From contig JAWHQI010000170.1 of assembly GCA_033032865.1 (NCBI GenBank), positions 5,097,501 to 5,161,500 on the forward strand: 64,000 nucleotides of DNA. The letters run 5' to 3'. The position numbers and the translations under genes were made by a program. The notes beneath the pieces were generated by a model, which saw only the letters and a program-made list of their open reading frames with translations, searched no databases and was not told the DNA's origin. Of the stretch, positions 1-11,765 are shown in pieces (positions within the stretch are counted from its first letter, which is position 1; every line of letters begins with the position of its first letter). This stretch comes from Dactylorhiza incarnata (lineage: Eukaryota > Streptophyta > Magnoliopsida > Asparagales > Orchidaceae).

Positions 1-413
1 CAATATCAAAATCCGGTGAGTAAATTAAGTTGATTCACATGCACCATTTATTTGGGTGTTACATTGTGTTTGAGCGCTGCAGAAAATGAGTGACAGAAAG
101 TTCTTGATGAATAATAATATTACATTTTTCATGAAGTTCCTTTTTTGGAGTTCAAGAATGACCCCCTTATATTATTAGAAGAATTATTTAAAATCCATTA
201 ATAATTAACATGGCTGTAGAAGTACAAAGTCCTAGCACATAATCCACCTCTCCTTTATAGTTTCCCTTGATACTCCAGTGATGTTGCCTTCGTCATCCCC
301 TCCATGTGTAAAACCGCCAGAAGAATTCAGGCCTTGAATAGAAAGTGACTGCAGTATATGGAAAGAAGACAATGACCACAAATTTTTGAGAATTTCATCA
401 AAAATATGGAATT
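1..413. other. Left flank with a short LRR-like reading frame
   Basis: This is host or older repeat sequence to the left of copia element A. The only coding hint is on the minus strand (about 232-441), with the pattern ILQSLSIQGL, which resembles plant leucine-rich repeats. A related block (SSFQILQSLSV) lies on the minus strand at about 12940-12990, on the other side of copia A. This could mean the element landed between two repeat units of an LRR gene, now a fragment. No start codon context, splice signal or NB-ARC motif is visible here, so the function is not established. Confidence 0.2.
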
Positions 414-661
414 TGTGAAATATTGGGGACCAATGGAGCACCGAGACAAGAACACCAAAGACTGAATATGAAACACTTCTCTTCTATTAATTTGTAGAAA
501 GTTACAAGTTATAAATAAACAAGACTGAAAACAAGTTGCATACAGTTCGATTTATGACAGCCAAAAAAGAAGTAAAGAAACTGGTCGCGGACGGTGTCCG
601 CTTCTCCTCCACAGCACACCACACAAGTGTTACTCGCTACCGCCCGACGTTAACTCCTAAC
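414..661 (-). repeat. Copia A 3' LTR, outer part
   Basis: Matches 12338-12590 of the other LTR with scattered substitutions. It is cut at 661 by chromovirus A and resumes at 7902-8236. CTAAC (657-661) is the left copy of the 5-bp target duplication made by the gypsy insertion. Confidence 0.9.
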
Positions 662-1751
662 TGATGCAGCGGTAGACCGGCGATAAACGCAGACACTCCT
701 AAATGCAACTCTTGGAGGATAATATGGACTAGGGTGCACGTGTGTACATGAAGCAATTGCAAATTAAGATCCACTAGCAAATAATTTTCACAAAGCTTTT
801 GGCGCAATCACACAATCCGGAGTAAATATTAATGCTCAGAAACAATCTAGATCAACCAACGAAAGAGGTGCAAATCGGCTGAAGTGCGCCGGTAGAGGTT
901 CCGCAAGTCACTCAAAAGGGTTCACAATAGCATAATAAAGTTAACATCCACTACAATAGTTCAACAAGATATCCAATAAGAAACCAAACGACAATATACC
1001 TTGATTCGCTCCTGTATGAGGAGGGGTTCGGCGTTGGGAGGGAAATCCGCTGAGAGTGTGCTGCCGGACGGAGAGGTGGTTCCACGGAATGGGGGTGGGG
1101 GAGATATGCGGGCTGCTATCGAAAGGGGAAGGGAGGGAGGCTGCAGGCTGTGGTTCCTCGGAAGGGAGGGAGGTGGCGGGCTGTGGTTCCTCGGAAGGGA
1201 GGGAGGCTGCGGGCTGCTGGCCGAAGGGAGAAGGGAGGAGGATTTTTGGGCGACGGGGTCGAGTGGGGAGGTTGACGGGAAGCTATAGGGGAGAGGTCGG
1301 GAAGACAGATTTCGGCGGGAGGGCTTCCAGTGGGGCGGAATAGGGGAGGAGGGGCTGGCTGGGCTTACCGGAGGTGGGAGGAGGAAGGGTGAGCAGCGAC
1401 GGCTGGAGGATGGCGACGTCGGAGGTGTATCGAGCACAGGAGGCGAACCGCGGACCACGGACCGGTCGGCTGCGTTAGGGCAGCATCCAATCTCCCTCAA
1501 AACATCCAAAACCCCCCTATTTATAGGAGGAATGCAGGAAATAAACATAAAATAACAACAAGGCTCCTGATCGGACGGCCGTAAGTGTCCGAGCCGATCG
1601 GGGCTAAACGCAGCATAAAAATAATAAAGTCATATATGGATTCGACTCGGAACGACCCTCCGGGCGCATCCGCGGACTCGGATCGCCCATCCGGGTCGCC
1701 GATCACCGCCTCCTGCGGGAATAGACGTGCGCGTGCGGCCGCACGCCATCA
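662..1751 (-). repeat. Chromovirus A 3' LTR (1090 bp)
   Basis: Nearly identical to 6807-7896. The last roughly 40 codons of the open pol frame extend into it. On the plus strand it is followed by CTCCCCCGACTTGAA (1753-1767), whose complement is the polypurine tract. A TATAAATA box on the minus strand lies at 1518-1525. Confidence 0.95.
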
Positions 1752-2862
1752 ACTCCCCCGACTTGAAAGCACTCATCTCCGGTGAGTGAAGATGATCGTA
1801 CTCTCGGCGAAGATCAGGGGCGAGACTCTCGAGCTCCTCAGCAGAAATCCATGCGTCGTCAGAAGCCGGGCGGGTGAGCCAGTGAACCAGGTACCGTAGG
1901 ACCGTCGAACCGCCCGTCACTGTGAAGTCATGACCAACGATCCGTAATGCGTCTCCAGTGGGTGCAGGCGACTGCCGTAGCAATGTGTCTCCATCATAAT
2001 GCTGTGTGGCTGGGCCGGCCGGTCGAGAGGTGGGATCCGCCAAACTGTGCTCTAATATTGGCGACTGCCTGGGTAGAGGGGGTATAGTGGCACTGGGTGG
2101 GTGAGGGTCGAACTGTGGCTCGGTGGGGGGTGAGGAGTAGGGGTCCTCGTACACTCGCTCCTCAAAGTATGGGGTCAGGTCTTCTACATTGAACACTCGG
2201 TGAATCCCCATTGTGGGTGGTATGTCAACCTCATATGCATTCGCGCCGACCTGTCGAGTGACTGTATAGGGGCCCATCCGACGAGCACTTAACTTCTTCG
2301 CTGCCCCCTGGGGGAGCCTCTCAGGTCGAAGGCGTATCATAACTTGCTCCCCAACATCAAATATCTGCTCCCTCCTGTGCCGATCGGCTTGAGCCTTGTA
2401 GATGTCATTATTGGCTGCGATCCTTCTTCGAATTGCTTCATGTAGTGTGTGTATATGCTGAATGAATGACTCGGCGGACTCGCTAGGCCTAGCTTCTAAT
2501 GGGACATCTACTAAGTCAACAGGTTTCCTAGGCTCGTAACCTAACATGACATGGAATGGACTCAATCCTGTGGTCCGGTTAACCGAGCTATTGTATGCAA
2601 ACTCCGCTATGGGCAAGACCGAGTCCCAAGAGGCAGGACTATCCCCAACGAGGCAACGCAGCAAGGTCCCTAGACTACGGTTGACAACCTCTGTCTGTCC
2701 ATCCGTCTGTGGGTGATAGGCGGTGGAAAACTTCAGTGTCGTACCAGTCTTCCTCCACAACGTTTTCCAAAAATAACTCATAAAACGAACGTCGCGGTCG
2801 GAGACGATAGATGTGGGTAACCCATGATACTTGAATACCTCCCTGAAGAACTGGGCCGCCAC
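1630..2862 (-). CDS. Chromovirus A integrase core end and chromodomain (third ORF)
   Basis: Contains the second catalytic Asp ([10 protein letters not shown]) and catalytic Glu ([13 protein letters not shown]) of integrase. Next come the GPY/F-like region ([12 protein letters not shown]) and, near the C-terminus, a chromodomain-like segment ([20 protein letters not shown]), which in chromoviruses is proposed to guide integration to particular histone marks. The frame runs through the polypurine tract and about 40 codons into the 3' LTR. The ORF is open over its whole length, consistent with a young copy. Confidence 0.85.
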   Translation of the reverse strand: MAAQFFREVFKYHGLPTSIVSDRDVRFMSYFWKTLWRKTGTTLKFSTAYHPQTDGQTEVVNRSLGTLLRCLVGDSPASWDSVLPIAEFAYNSSVNRTTGLSPFHVMLGYEPRKPVDLVDVPLEARPSESAESFIQHIHTLHEAIRRRIAANNDIYKAQADRHRREQIFDVGEQVMIRLRPERLPQGAAKKLSARRMGPYTVTRQVGANAYEVDIPPTMGIHRVFNVEDLTPYFEERVYEDPYSSPPTEPQFDPHPPSATIPPLPRQSPILEHSLADPTSRPAGPATQHYDGDTLLRQSPAPTGDALRIVGHDFTVTGGSTVLRYLVHWLTRPASDDAWISAEELESLAPDLRREYDHLHSPEMSAFKSGELMACGRTRTSIPAGGGDRRPGWAIRVRGCARRVVPSRIHI

Positions 2863-3285
2863 ATGGGGGGCGTCGTATGTCTATGACATGGAATAAAGTG
2901 GGCCATCTTCGAGAAACGGTCTACAACGACAAAGATCGAGTCAAACTTCCGCGACGTGCGCGGAAGTCCTAGAACGAAGTCCAGGCTAATGTCCACCCAA
3001 GGTCTGTGGGGGATGGGCAGAGGGGTGTACAGGCCCGTAGACTGTCGAGAACCCTTGGCTGTCTGGCAAGTGCGACAATGACGAACAATCCGCGTAACAT
3101 CCCTCTTCAGGCCAGGCCAGAAGAAACGGTCCTCCACTAACGCGATCGTCTTGTCGCGCCCGAAGTGTCCCGCGGCGCCGCCCGCATGTAACTCCCAGAC
3201 AAGGAAATCCCGCAGAGACGTCTGAGGCACGCAGAGACGTGACTCGAAGAACAGATAACCCTCCGAAATGAGGAAACCCTCACGG
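2863..3285 (-). CDS. Chromovirus A integrase, N-terminal half (second ORF)
   Basis: This frame continues the polyprotein after the first frameshift. It carries the zinc-binding HHCC region ([14 protein letters not shown] and CRTCQTAKG) and the first catalytic Asp block ([30 protein letters not shown]). It then loses frame in the GGGGGG run at about 2863-2870, after which the residues to the stop at 2778 are meaningless. Both breaks fall in poly-G, so real indels or sequencing errors are equally possible. Confidence 0.8.
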
Positions 3286-6200
3286 GGCTCGGGGGGTCCC
3301 TCGACAACGCGGAGTAAATGTCGCCAAAATCAGGGCACTCAGGGTAATCATGGCGGATCCGCTCGAATCCCTCCACTCGCGCGCTCATGGTGTGAAGAAT
3401 GGTGACCCGGCGACTCAACGCATCTGCCGGCTTGTTCTCAACACCAACTCGGTGCTTGAGAACATAGTGGTACTCCTGCATGAACTCCACCCATTTCGCG
3501 CGACGGTGTCCTAACTTCTTCTGCGAATCTAGATATCGCAGGGCCTGATGATCCGAATACAGGACGAACTCCTTATGTAGGAGATAGTGACGCCAATATC
3601 GGAGCGCCTGTACAACGGCATAGAACTCTCGATCGTAATTGGAATACCTCTGCCGGGCCTCATTGAGCTTCTCGCTGAAGTACGCGACTGGATGACCCTC
3701 CTGGCTCAGCACTCCACCAATACCTACCCCAGAAGCGTCACAAGCGACCTCAAATGCCTTGGAAAAATCTGGGAGGCGCAAAACCGGTGCTGACGAGAGT
3801 CTCTCCTTAATGTCTTCAAATGCTCTGGTAGCGGCGGGAGTCCAAACGAAGTCGCCCTTGCGAAGGCAACTCGTAATAGGGGCCATAATCGAGCTAAACC
3901 CACGGACAAACCTCCGGTAGAAGGTGGCCAGTCCATGGAAGCTCCGTGCCTCGTGAATGTTGGCCGGAACGGGCCACTCACGAATCGATTTGACCTTATC
4001 AGGGTCAACCGAGATGCCGGACTGAGATACAATATATCCGAGAAAATGGACTGACGTGCACAGGAACGAACACTTCTTCAGGTTAACATATAGATGTTCC
4101 TTCCGAAGGAGGTCGAATACTAGGCGAATGTGACCCAGGTGCTCTGTGCGTCCCTGACTATAAATCAGTATGTCATCGAAGTACACCACGAGGAACTTGC
4201 CCATGTAGGGCCGGAGGATCTGTGTCATCACCCTCATAAATGTGCTCGGCGCGTTCGAGAGTCCGAACGGCATAACTAACCATTCGTACAGGCCATCTTT
4301 TGTTTTAAAAGCCGTCTTCCACTCATCACCCTCCCGGACTCTAATCTGATGGTACCCGCTCCTCAAGTCGATCTTCGTAAAGACCTGGGCGCCAGCCATC
4401 GCATCGAGGAGGTCATCGAGGCGGGGGATCGGGAAGCGATATTTCACCGTAATCTTATTGATGGCGCGACTATCGATATACATGCGCCAGCTCCCATCCT
4501 TCTTCGGGGTAAGAAGGGCAGGAACGGCACACGGGCTCAGGCTCTCTCGAATAAATTTCTTCCGCAGAAGATCGTCCACCTGTCGCTTCAGCTCAGCATG
4601 CTCAGTCGGATTCAACCGATAGTGGGGAAGGTTGGGCAAAGATGCCCCTGGGATCAGGTCTATAGCGTGCTGGATATCTCTCATAGGGGGAAGCTCGTCG
4701 GGGAGCTCCTCCGGCATAATGTCAGTGTACTCGTCTAGCAGGCGACGGATATCCGGATCTACACTCTCAAGATCAGTGGTGGGGTCAGAGGCCACGGCGG
4801 CTACCACTACGTACATCATCCCCAAGTCTAAACTCTCTCGAAGAAAATCACTCTTCCTCAAAATGTGTACGGGCCTGGAGGACCCGACACTAATAGACGA
4901 CTCAACCTGACCCTTGGGTGGGTCCCTGGGCTGGGTCGGGGAGAGGGTGATCTTCCGCCCCTTGTCAAAGAAGACGCACGTGTTGGAACGGCCATAACAC
5001 GTGGCGTCGCGATCGTACAACCAGGGGCGGCCTAATAGGACATGTGCGACGTCCATCGGGATGACGTCGCACCACACTTTGTCCTCAACGGACGCTAAAC
5101 GGATCGGCACAAGACATCTCTGCGTGACCTGGATGGCAGACTTGTCCACCCAGTGGACGCGGTATGGGTGGGGGTGTGGCTCGGCAGCTAGCTGCATCCT
5201 TTCTAAGCCTTTCTTCGCCACAATGTTCACGCAACTACCGCTGTCTATGGCAAGCTTGCAGGGTCCGCCCGCACTCTGAAAATATGTATAGAATATCGAT
5301 GTGCGGCGCCAATCCTCCTCGGAACGAGGGGCGTGCAGGAGGCGACGGATGACGCCCAGTCCTAATGATCTCTCTGCGTCGCTCTCCCAGCCGTCCCCCA
5401 CCTCTGCTGTGATCTCCTCGACCACCACCTCATCTAACTCAGCGCTCTCCTCGCCATCGTCCTCGATCAACAGGTTCCTCGTAGGGCATTGAGCAGCAAG
5501 GTGTCCTCTGCCCAAGCATCGAAAGCACTGGCCAGGCCCGGCCCTAGGGGCAGCCGGAACCAAAGCCTTCCCCTTCGCATCTGTGGTGGTGCGAGGCGGG
5601 GCATCGGGGCGGTGTGTGGTTTGCCTCGATCCCGGGAGGCGCAGATAGCTCTCATACTCAAGCGCGAGCTGGAATACCTGCTCGACTGTCTCTATGCGGT
5701 GTGGGATGAGCTCTCTCCGGATCTCAGCCCTAAGCCCAGCTCTAAACTTAGATGCGGTCACGATAGGCTCCTCCCAAATGTCGCTCCTCACTATCAACTC
5801 GTCGAATCGCGTCATATATTCGGCAACGGATAGCGATCCCTGTCGTAACGCATGGAGTTGGTCAAGAAGTTGATCTCGATAAGAGTCGGGGAGGTACTTG
5901 TCCCTCAATCGTTGTTTCATCTCCGCCCACCTAGTGATGGGATAGTACCCACCTCTCTCCAGAGATCTCTCTACGCTGAGCCAGAACATTTTTGCCTGGC
6001 CAATCAGTTTCATCTTAGCGAACCGAACTCGCCTCTCATCCTGCATCTCGTACCAGTCAAAGAAATGATCCATATCTAGGAGCCAGTCACTAAAGGCCTT
6101 CGGGTCTAGATGACCGTCGAAGGTGGGAGCATCAATTCGAAGGCGCCGAATGAGATCGTCCTCTACCGGGGTGCGCTCCCGACGGGGCTCCACATAGTCG

Positions 6201-6772
6201 TCATATGACTCTTCGAGATCGTACTCGTGCCGCGCGGGTGGTCCGCGACCACGGCGGGCCGGCGGCGGACGAGGCTCGTATGGTGGCCTAGGGTGACGAC
6301 GATAATCAAATGCAGGCTCGGGGGTCCGTCTCCGAGGAGCGGGGTCCCGACGATAATCATATGCCGGCTCAGGAGTCCGTCTCCGAGGAGCTGGGTCCCG
6401 ACGAGGTATCTCTCGCGCACGTCGGTCAAGAGGAGGAGAAGCATCCCGTGGATCATCCAAGGGTTCCTCATGACGTGGTGCAGGGTCCCGATGTGGTATC
6501 TCTCTCGCTCGTCGATTACGTGGGAGAGGAGCATCCAGTGGGTCCTCCAAGGGTTCCTCATAACGTGGTGCAGGTGCCGGACCTCTAGGGGACCCTATCT
6601 GATCGACTCTAGCGTTGACCCTAGCGATGTCGTTCTTAATGGTGGTGAATTGTTCCAGGACTAAGCGCTGAAACTCGGCGGTCGTCATGTCCGAATTCGA
6701 ACTGGCGGCCCGATCGTCGTTGTTATTCTGAACAGACATTAATTTTCTATAGACCCTACCACTACGAAGCAT
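3137..6772 (-). CDS. Chromovirus A Gag-protease-RT-RNase H polyprotein (first ORF)
   Basis: The likely start is the ATG at 6772 (MLRSGR), because the related mini-element at 28.9 kb begins with the same MLRSGR; an in-frame ATG at 6739 is an alternative. The Gag has proline/arginine-rich imperfect repeats (DPAPRR, RREIPRR type), then the core ([20 protein letters not shown]) and a CX2CX4HX4C knuckle ([14 protein letters not shown]). Protease follows (IDSGSCVNI), then RT with YFDD (4172-4183) intact, and RNase H ([13 protein letters not shown]). The frame is lost near 3280-3300 in a G-rich run, after which residues are out of frame up to the stop at 3137. The preserved catalytic residues suggest a recently active copy. 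Confidence 0.9.
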   Translation of the reverse strand: MLRSGRVYRKLMSVQNNNDDRAASSNSDMTTAEFQRLVLEQFTTIKNDIARVNARVDQIGSPRGPAPAPRYEEPLEDPLDAPLPRNRRAREIPHRDPAPRHEEPLDDPRDASPPLDRRAREIPRRDPAPRRRTPEPAYDYRRDPAPRRRTPEPAFDYRRHPRPPYEPRPPPARRGRGPPARHEYDLEESYDDYVEPRRERTPVEDDLIRRLRIDAPTFDGHLDPKAFSDWLLDMDHFFDWYEMQDERRVRFAKMKLIGQAKMFWLSVERSLERGGYYPITRWAEMKQRLRDKYLPDSYRDQLLDQLHALRQGSLSVAEYMTRFDELIVRSDIWEEPIVTASKFRAGLRAEIRRELIPHRIETVEQVFQLALEYESYLRLPGSRQTTHRPDAPPRTTTDAKGKALVPAAPRAGPGQCFRCLGRGHLAAQCPTRNLLIEDDGEESAELDEVVVEEITAEVGDGWESDAERSLGLGVIRRLLHAPRSEEDWRRTSIFYTYFQSAGGPCKLAIDSGSCVNIVAKKGLERMQLAAEPHPHPYRVHWVDKSAIQVTQRCLVPIRLASVEDKVWCDVIPMDVAHVLLGRPWLYDRDATCYGRSNTCVFFDKGRKITLSPTQPRDPPKGQVESSISVGSSRPVHILRKSDFLRESLDLGMMYVVVAAVASDPTTDLESVDPDIRRLLDEYTDIMPEELPDELPPMRDIQHAIDLIPGASLPNLPHYRLNPTEHAELKRQVDDLLRKKFIRESLSPCAVPALLTPKKDGSWRMYIDSRAINKITVKYRFPIPRLDDLLDAMAGAQVFTKIDLRSGYHQIRVREGDEWKTAFKTKDGLYEWLVMPFGLSNAPSTFMRVMTQILRPYMGKFLVVYFDDILIYSQGRTEHLGHIRLVFDLLRKEHLYVNLKKCSFLCTSVHFLGYIVSQSGISVDPDKVKSIREWPVPANIHEARSFHGLATFYRRFVRGFSSIMAPITSCLRKGDFVWTPAATRAFEDIKERLSSAPVLRLPDFSKAFEVACDASGVGIGGVLSQEGHPVAYFSEKLNEARQRYSNYDREFYAVVQALRYWRHYLLHKEFVLYSDHQALRYLDSQKKLGHRRAKWVEFMQEYHYVLKHRVGVENKPADALSRRVTILHTMSARVEGFERIRHDYPECPDFGDIYSALSRDPPSPVRVSSFRRVICSSSHVSACLRRLCGISLSGSYMRAAPRDTSGATRRSR

Positions 6773-6791
6773 GCAATGAAATGCGTAACCT

Positions 6792-6804
6792 CGCTTTGAT
6801 ACCA
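6792..6804 (-). other. Chromovirus A primer-binding site
   Basis: The minus strand reads TGGTATCAAAGCG, two bases from the 5' LTR. It matches the initiator tRNA-Met complement except for one base (A for G in CAGAG). Confidence 0.8.
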
Positions 6805-6806
6805 AA

Positions 6807-7896
6807 TGATGCAGTGGTAGACCGGCGATAAACGCAGACACTCCTAAATGCGACTCTTGGAGGATAATATGGATTAGGGTGCACGTGTGTACATGAAGCA
6901 ATTGCAAATTAAGATCCACTAGCAAATAATTTTCACAAAGCTTTAGGCGCAATCACACAATCCGGAGTAAATATTAATGCTCAGAAACAATCTAGATCAA
7001 CCAACGAAAGAGGTGCAAATCGGCTGAAGTGCGCCGGTAGAGGTTCCGCAAGTCACTCAAAAGGGTTCACAATAGCATAATAAAGTTAACATCCACTACA
7101 ATAGTTCAACAAGATATCCAATAAGAAACCAAACGACAATATACCTTGATTCGCTCCTGTATGAGGAGGGGTTCGGCGTTGGGAGGGAAATCCGCTGAGA
7201 GTGTGCTGCCGGACGGAGAGGTGGTTCCACGGAATGGGGGTGGGGGAGATATGCGGGCTGCTATCGAAAGGGGAAGGGAGGGAGGCTGCAGGCTGTGGTT
7301 CCTCGGAAGGGAGGGAGGTGGCGGGCTGTGGTTCCTCGGAAGGGAGGGAGGCTGCGGGCTGCTGGCCGAAGGGAGAAGGGAGGAGGATTTTTGGGCGACG
7401 GGGTCGAGTGGGGAGGTTGACGGGAAGCTATAGGGGAGAGGTCGGGAAGACAGATTTCGGCGGGAGGGCTTCCAGTGGGGCGGAATAGGGGAGGAGGGGC
7501 TGGCTGGGCTTACCGGAGGTGGGAGGAGGAAGGGCGAGCAGCGGCGGCTGGAGGATGGCGACGTCGGAGGTGTATCGAGCACAGGAGGCGAACCGCGGAC
7601 CACGGACCGGTCGGCTGCGTTAGGGCAGCATCCAATCTCCCTCAAAACATCCAAAACCCCCCTATTTATAGGAGGAATGCAGGAAATAAACATAAAATAA
7701 CAACAAGGCTCCTGATCGGACGACCGTAAGTGTCCGAGCCGATCGGGGCTAAACGCAGCATAAAAATAATAAAGTCATATATGGATTCGACTCGGAACGA
7801 CCCTCCGGGCGCATCCGCGGACTCGGATCGCCCATCCGGGTCGCCGATCACCGCCTCCTGCGGGAATAGACGTGCGCGTGCGGCCGCACGCCATCA
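6807..7896 (-). repeat. Chromovirus A 5' LTR (1090 bp)
   Basis: Same length as the 3' LTR with a handful of mostly transition differences. The outer edge ends in GCCATCA followed by the CTAAC duplication. It includes a GC-rich stretch with short direct repeats (GGTTCCTCGGAAGGGAGGGA type) at about 7290-7350. Confidence 0.95.
7663..7670 (-). promoter_or_regulatory. TATA box in chromovirus A 5' LTR
   Basis: Minus-strand TATAAATA within the symmetrical CTATTTATAG, inside the 5' LTR and upstream (in element sense) of the primer site. It is the likely core promoter of the element RNA. Confidence 0.5.
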
Positions 7897-8236
7897 CTAA
7901 CGCCCCGCGTTAGCTCTCAGGTCGCTTCTCACAAGCTCGCCGCTCGCACTCGCAGCTCACTAGCCGGACTCGCTGCTCGCACTCGCGTACACTAACGTCT
8001 GACGTTAACTTCTTAACGCTCCGCGTTATCTCGCGATTACTCTCTCTCAAGAGACCTTCTCTAGATCGCTTCCCGAACTCGCTCCGAGTTCTCTGCTATC
8101 TCGCTTAAATCAATATCTGTACATAGAGGGGGGTCTGGCCCTCCTATTTATAAGAAGGGGAGAAACCTTCTAGAAGCAGAGCTAACGCCTGCGTTAGCTC
8201 TAACGCCGGGTGTTAGGTCACTTCAGAAATCTAACA
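7897..8236 (-). repeat. Copia A 3' LTR, inner part
   Basis: Continuation of the split LTR after the nested gypsy element, beginning with the duplicated CTAAC (7897-7901). It ends in TCTAACA immediately before the polypurine tract (plus-strand CTCCCCCTTGAAG, 8237-8249). It carries the same palindromic TAACGC/GCGTTA words and the same TATTTATA (minus-strand TATAAATA) box as the right LTR. Confidence 0.9.
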
Positions 8237-9907
8237 CTCCCCCTTGAAGTGAGCTCCGAGAACAACTCTAAGTAGCGATCGAAGCCTCCTGAACGGCCTC
8301 GCGGAAAGGGGCTTCGTGAATATATCCGCAAGGTTGTCCTTGCTCCGCACATACTCCACTGCAATCAAGCCACCCAACACTTTCTCTCTGATGAAGTGAT
8401 GCTCGATCTCTATGTGCTTTGTTCTTGCGTGACACACTGGGTTGGTTACCAGTTTCAAAACACTCTCATTGTCCCCGCGAAGCACTGTAGGTTCGCAGAC
8501 CTTCTCGTCCACATCTTCCACCAGCCTCCTCAATCAGACACACTCCTGTGCTGCTAGAGACGGCGCCTTGTACTCAGCCTCAGTGGTGGAAAGGGAAATA
8601 AAATCTCGCTTCTTGCTACACCACGAGATGACAACAACTCCACACAGAAATACGTAACCTGATGTCGACTTGCGATCATCAACATCACCTCCGTAGTATG
8701 CATCTGTGTACCAATGCAGCTTGAAGTCAGACTTCTCTTCCTAAAACAACCTCATCTCAATGGTTCCCTTCACATACTTCAGTATCCCTTTGTCTGCCTT
8801 CAGATGAGGCTTCTGCGGCTCCTGCATGTACCGACTAACCCGGCCGACGGCAAAGGCGATGCCTGGCCTCATGATAGTCAGATAGATAAGACTCCCCATC
8901 AGTGCCCGGAAGATCTTCGGATCAGGAAGAATTCTCCCTTCTTCCTTCCGAAGCTTCAGCCCAGCCTCCAGTGGAACAAAACTGCTCTTCCTTTCCTTCA
9001 TTCCGAATATCTAAACGATGACGATCTTCTCAGTATAAGCCCTCTGGGAAACGAGCAGCCCGCCTATTCTCTTCTCAACTTGAAGGTCAAGGAAATGGTG
9101 CAGTTCACCAAGATCCTTCATCTCAAATCAGATGGATAACTGCTGTCTCAGCGTCGTGACCTCCTCACTGTTGTTCCCTGTCACGATCATAGCGTCGACG
9201 TACAACAACACCAGTACATGAAGATCTCCACTCTTCTTCACGAACATGCTAGAGTCTGAGTCTGAGACATCATAACCACAAAACTGCAGGTACTCCTCAA
9301 TCTTCTCATACCAGGCTCTTTACGCCTGTTTCAACCCGTAGAGGGCCTTCTTCAGCTTGCACACATGATGTGGAAGTGATTTGGACACGTATCCAGGTGG
9401 TTGCACCATGAATATGTCCTTGTTATTCTCACCATACAGGAACACATTCTTCACATCAAGCTGCCACAACTTCCAACCTTGGCATGCTACTAGAGTAATG
9501 ACCGTCCTCACCGACGTCATCTTCGTCACAGGACTAAACGTCTCCTCGTAGTCCTCTCCATAGGTTTGCGAGAAACCCCGAGCGACAAGCCTCGCCATGT
9601 ACCGCTCTACTTATCCATCTGCTCTCTTCTTTACCTTGTACACCCACTTGCAGGTGACATGTTTAATGCCTTCAACCATGGGAATAAGGTCCCAGGTCTC
9701 ATTTTTCTTCAAGGCCTCCATCTCTTCATCTATGACCACGTCCCACTCCTTAGTACCAACAACATATTCAAAGTGGGCAGGTTCCCTCTCGTCGAGTGGT
9801 CCTGCAAAGAAGCAAGAGACCAAACTCACGAAGTTCCCCTCCTTGTAACGAGCAGGCGGGACGATGGTCCGCTTTGACCTCCTCAAGGTTTGGCCACTTT
9901 CTACCAC
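8231..9907 (-). pseudogene. Copia A reverse transcriptase and RNase H
   Basis: Broken into at least four open pieces. 9611-9907 has the RT entry (MEALKKNETWDLIP, CKWVYKVK). 9320-9598 has LVARGFSQTYG, QLDVKNVFLYG and LYGLKQA. The active site lies near 9191-9202 and reads YVDA instead of YVDD, so the second catalytic Asp is lost. 8741-9001 has the LMGSLIYLT region. 8231-8533 has RNase H pieces (RGDNESVLKL, RTKHIEIEHHFIREKV, DNLADIFTK). Multiple stops and the catalytic change show this RT is inactive. Confidence 0.85.
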
Positions 9908-10540
9908 TCCGGTAGACTCCTCCTCTTCAGCTCTTCCCCTGAGCCAGATGGCGATGGGGCACTGGAAGATAACTCCAACTCCACAGTAGAGTCCTCAATG
10001 ACTCTCTCTTCTCTCCTGCTTGAACCTCCACTCTCCGACAGCACCACAGAAGACACTCCCTGATACGAGATCAGTTCGTCAAACACCACGTCGCGCGAGA
10101 CGACGAACTTGTGGGTCTGCGGATCCATGCACTTCCACCCCTTCTTCCGCTCATCATAGCCGATGAAGACACTTCCGTGCTTTCGGCTCCTGCTTGGTTC
10201 TCTGAGCATCCGGGACATGCACGAAGCAGGTTGAACCAAATACTCTCATGTGAGCCACGTTTGGCTTCTCCCCGAACATAAGCTGGTGTGGAGACACCAT
10301 GTTGGGACTCAGTGGTAGCATGTTGATCACGTGGGTTGCACAAGTCATTCCCTCCGCCCATAAAGCCTTGGGAATGCCCTTGGCATGTAGCCAGCTCCTG
10401 GTTGTCTTCACCAGATGATGAATTTTCCTCTTTGCGACCTCATTTTGCTGAGGGGTGTGGGTGCAAGAGAGTTCCCGCCGAATGTCGAACTTCCTGCAGA
10501 AAGAAGCAAAATCGTTAGAAGTAAACTCCCCCATTGTCAC
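9901..10540 (-). pseudogene. Copia A integrase C-terminal half and linker
   Basis: Two overlapping open pieces. 10154-10540 holds the end of the integrase core: THTPQQNEVAKRK, where canonical copia integrase has NGVAERK, so the catalytic Glu is replaced by Lys. It is followed by the conserved LPLSPNMVSPHQLMFGEKP and VFGSTCFVHVP blocks. 9901-10239 continues through FIGYDERKKGWKC and VVSRDVVFDE into an acidic, serine-rich linker before RT. A frameshift lies between them. Confidence 0.75.
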
Positions 10541-10589
10541 TTCTCAGCTTCTTCACCCTCAGGTTCAGCCTCCCCTCCACAAGTTCCTT

Positions 10590-11660
10590 CTACTCCTGGA
10601 ACTTCACAAATACTTCTGATTTCTCCCTCAGAAAGTATACCCACGTATAGCGGGTGTAATCATCCACCAGAACCAACGCATACTTATTTCCTCCATAAGT
10701 TAGGGTGGCGCACGACCCCATCACATCAACATGTACGCACTCAAGAGGTGTCTTACACCTGGTCTCCGACTTGTCAAAAGGAAGTCGATGTGACTTTCCA
10801 TATTGACAACCCTCACACACATGGCCGTCACCGTAGGAAGAGTGATTAGGCAGGCCAAACACTAGGCCCTTCGCAGTCATTATCTTCAACTTGTCCATCC
10901 CCACATGACCTAACCTCTCATGCCAGATCGCAGCGTTGTCGTTTGTCTTCAACTTGTCCACATAGACATTTGCAGACAGAACATACAAATATTTCACCCT
11001 TCTCCCGGTGTGCGTGATGTCAGCATCAACAGATGACAGATTCTTCAGGAACTTCACCTCCTTTGGTCCAAACAACACGTGATATTCAACATCCACCGTG
11101 TTTGCCACCGAGAAGAGGTTCTTCTTCATGCCAGGCACGTGATACACACTCTTCAGTGTCACGGGCTTCTTTTCATTCCCAAGGGATATTATCCCTTCTT
11201 TCTCAACTGGATGCACCGTGTCATCCGCAGTGATGATAACATCCGATCCTTCATATGCTTTCAGGGAAGCAAACTTAGACACATCTCCAGTGAGATGATG
11301 CCCGCAGCCGGAATCCACAATCCAGTCGCTCTCAAAGTTGATGGAGGCTAAGACATCGACAGACGTTGCCATCATCTCAGCTAGGAAACAGTTGTCTCCG
11401 CCCTCACCACCCTGGTGACATCCACCTCTCGCCCCACCTCTCCAGTGTCCTCCTTCCTTCTCAGCAACATGACCGGCCTTCAGATTGGTCCGACAGTCCT
11501 TTGCCATGTGCCCATACTTCTTACAGGCAAAGCATATAGTTCTCCCCTTCTCGTCGCGCGTAGGGAGGAATTTTTTCCCATCTCCTTGAGAGGAGATTGA
11601 GTGTCCATCTCTGGAGTTCTTCTTCTTCTTGTCCCAGTACTTCTTCTTACCTGAGAACAA
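10590..11660 (-). pseudogene. Copia A Gag zinc knuckle, protease and integrase N-terminal half
   Basis: A 356-codon open stretch. In order: a CX2CX4HX4C knuckle (CFACKKYGHMAKDC) that binds RNA; the aspartic protease motif IVDSGCGHH; the gag-pre-integrase/HHCC zinc region (WHERLGHVGMDKL and CEGCQYGKS); and the first catalytic Asp region of integrase (HVDVMGSC). It ends at FVKFQE, where the frame breaks. The N-terminal Gag and the rest of integrase sit in neighbouring frames, so this is one segment of a disrupted polyprotein. Confidence 0.85.
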
Positions 11661-11765
11661 AGTCTCGCTATCTCCCCCCTAAGATAGATCTTTAGCCATC
11701 TGCTTCGCCAAGCTCTCCTGTGACGACAACAGGTTCTCTAACTCCAGTAAGGAAGGCTGAGTAGC

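Larger units (their letters stand above)
662..7896 (-). mobile_element. Ty3/gypsy chromovirus A, young, inserted in copia A LTR
   Basis: Two 1090-bp LTRs (662-1751 and 6807-7896) begin TGATGCAG and end GCCATCA, and perfect CTAAC duplications flank them (657-661, 7897-7901). On the minus strand the order is 5' LTR, tRNA-iMet primer site, Gag, protease, RT, RNase H, integrase, chromodomain, polypurine tract, 3' LTR, which is the Ty3/gypsy order. I counted about seven differences between the LTRs, so insertion was recent. Only two frame breaks separate the polyprotein into three ORFs. Confidence 0.95.

Noticed and set aside
961..1548. 195-codon Pro/Ser-rich ORF present identically at 961-1548 and 7106-7693
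   Set aside because: It lies inside the two LTRs of chromovirus A and is identical only because the LTRs are. Composition follows the GC-rich LTR, with no domain and no independent start context.
4349..4738. Plus-strand ORFs within chromovirus A and in other elements (for example 4349-4738, 38810-39503 minus, 46891-47472)
   Set aside because: Shadows of the real pol or gag frames on the opposite strand; no family resemblance.
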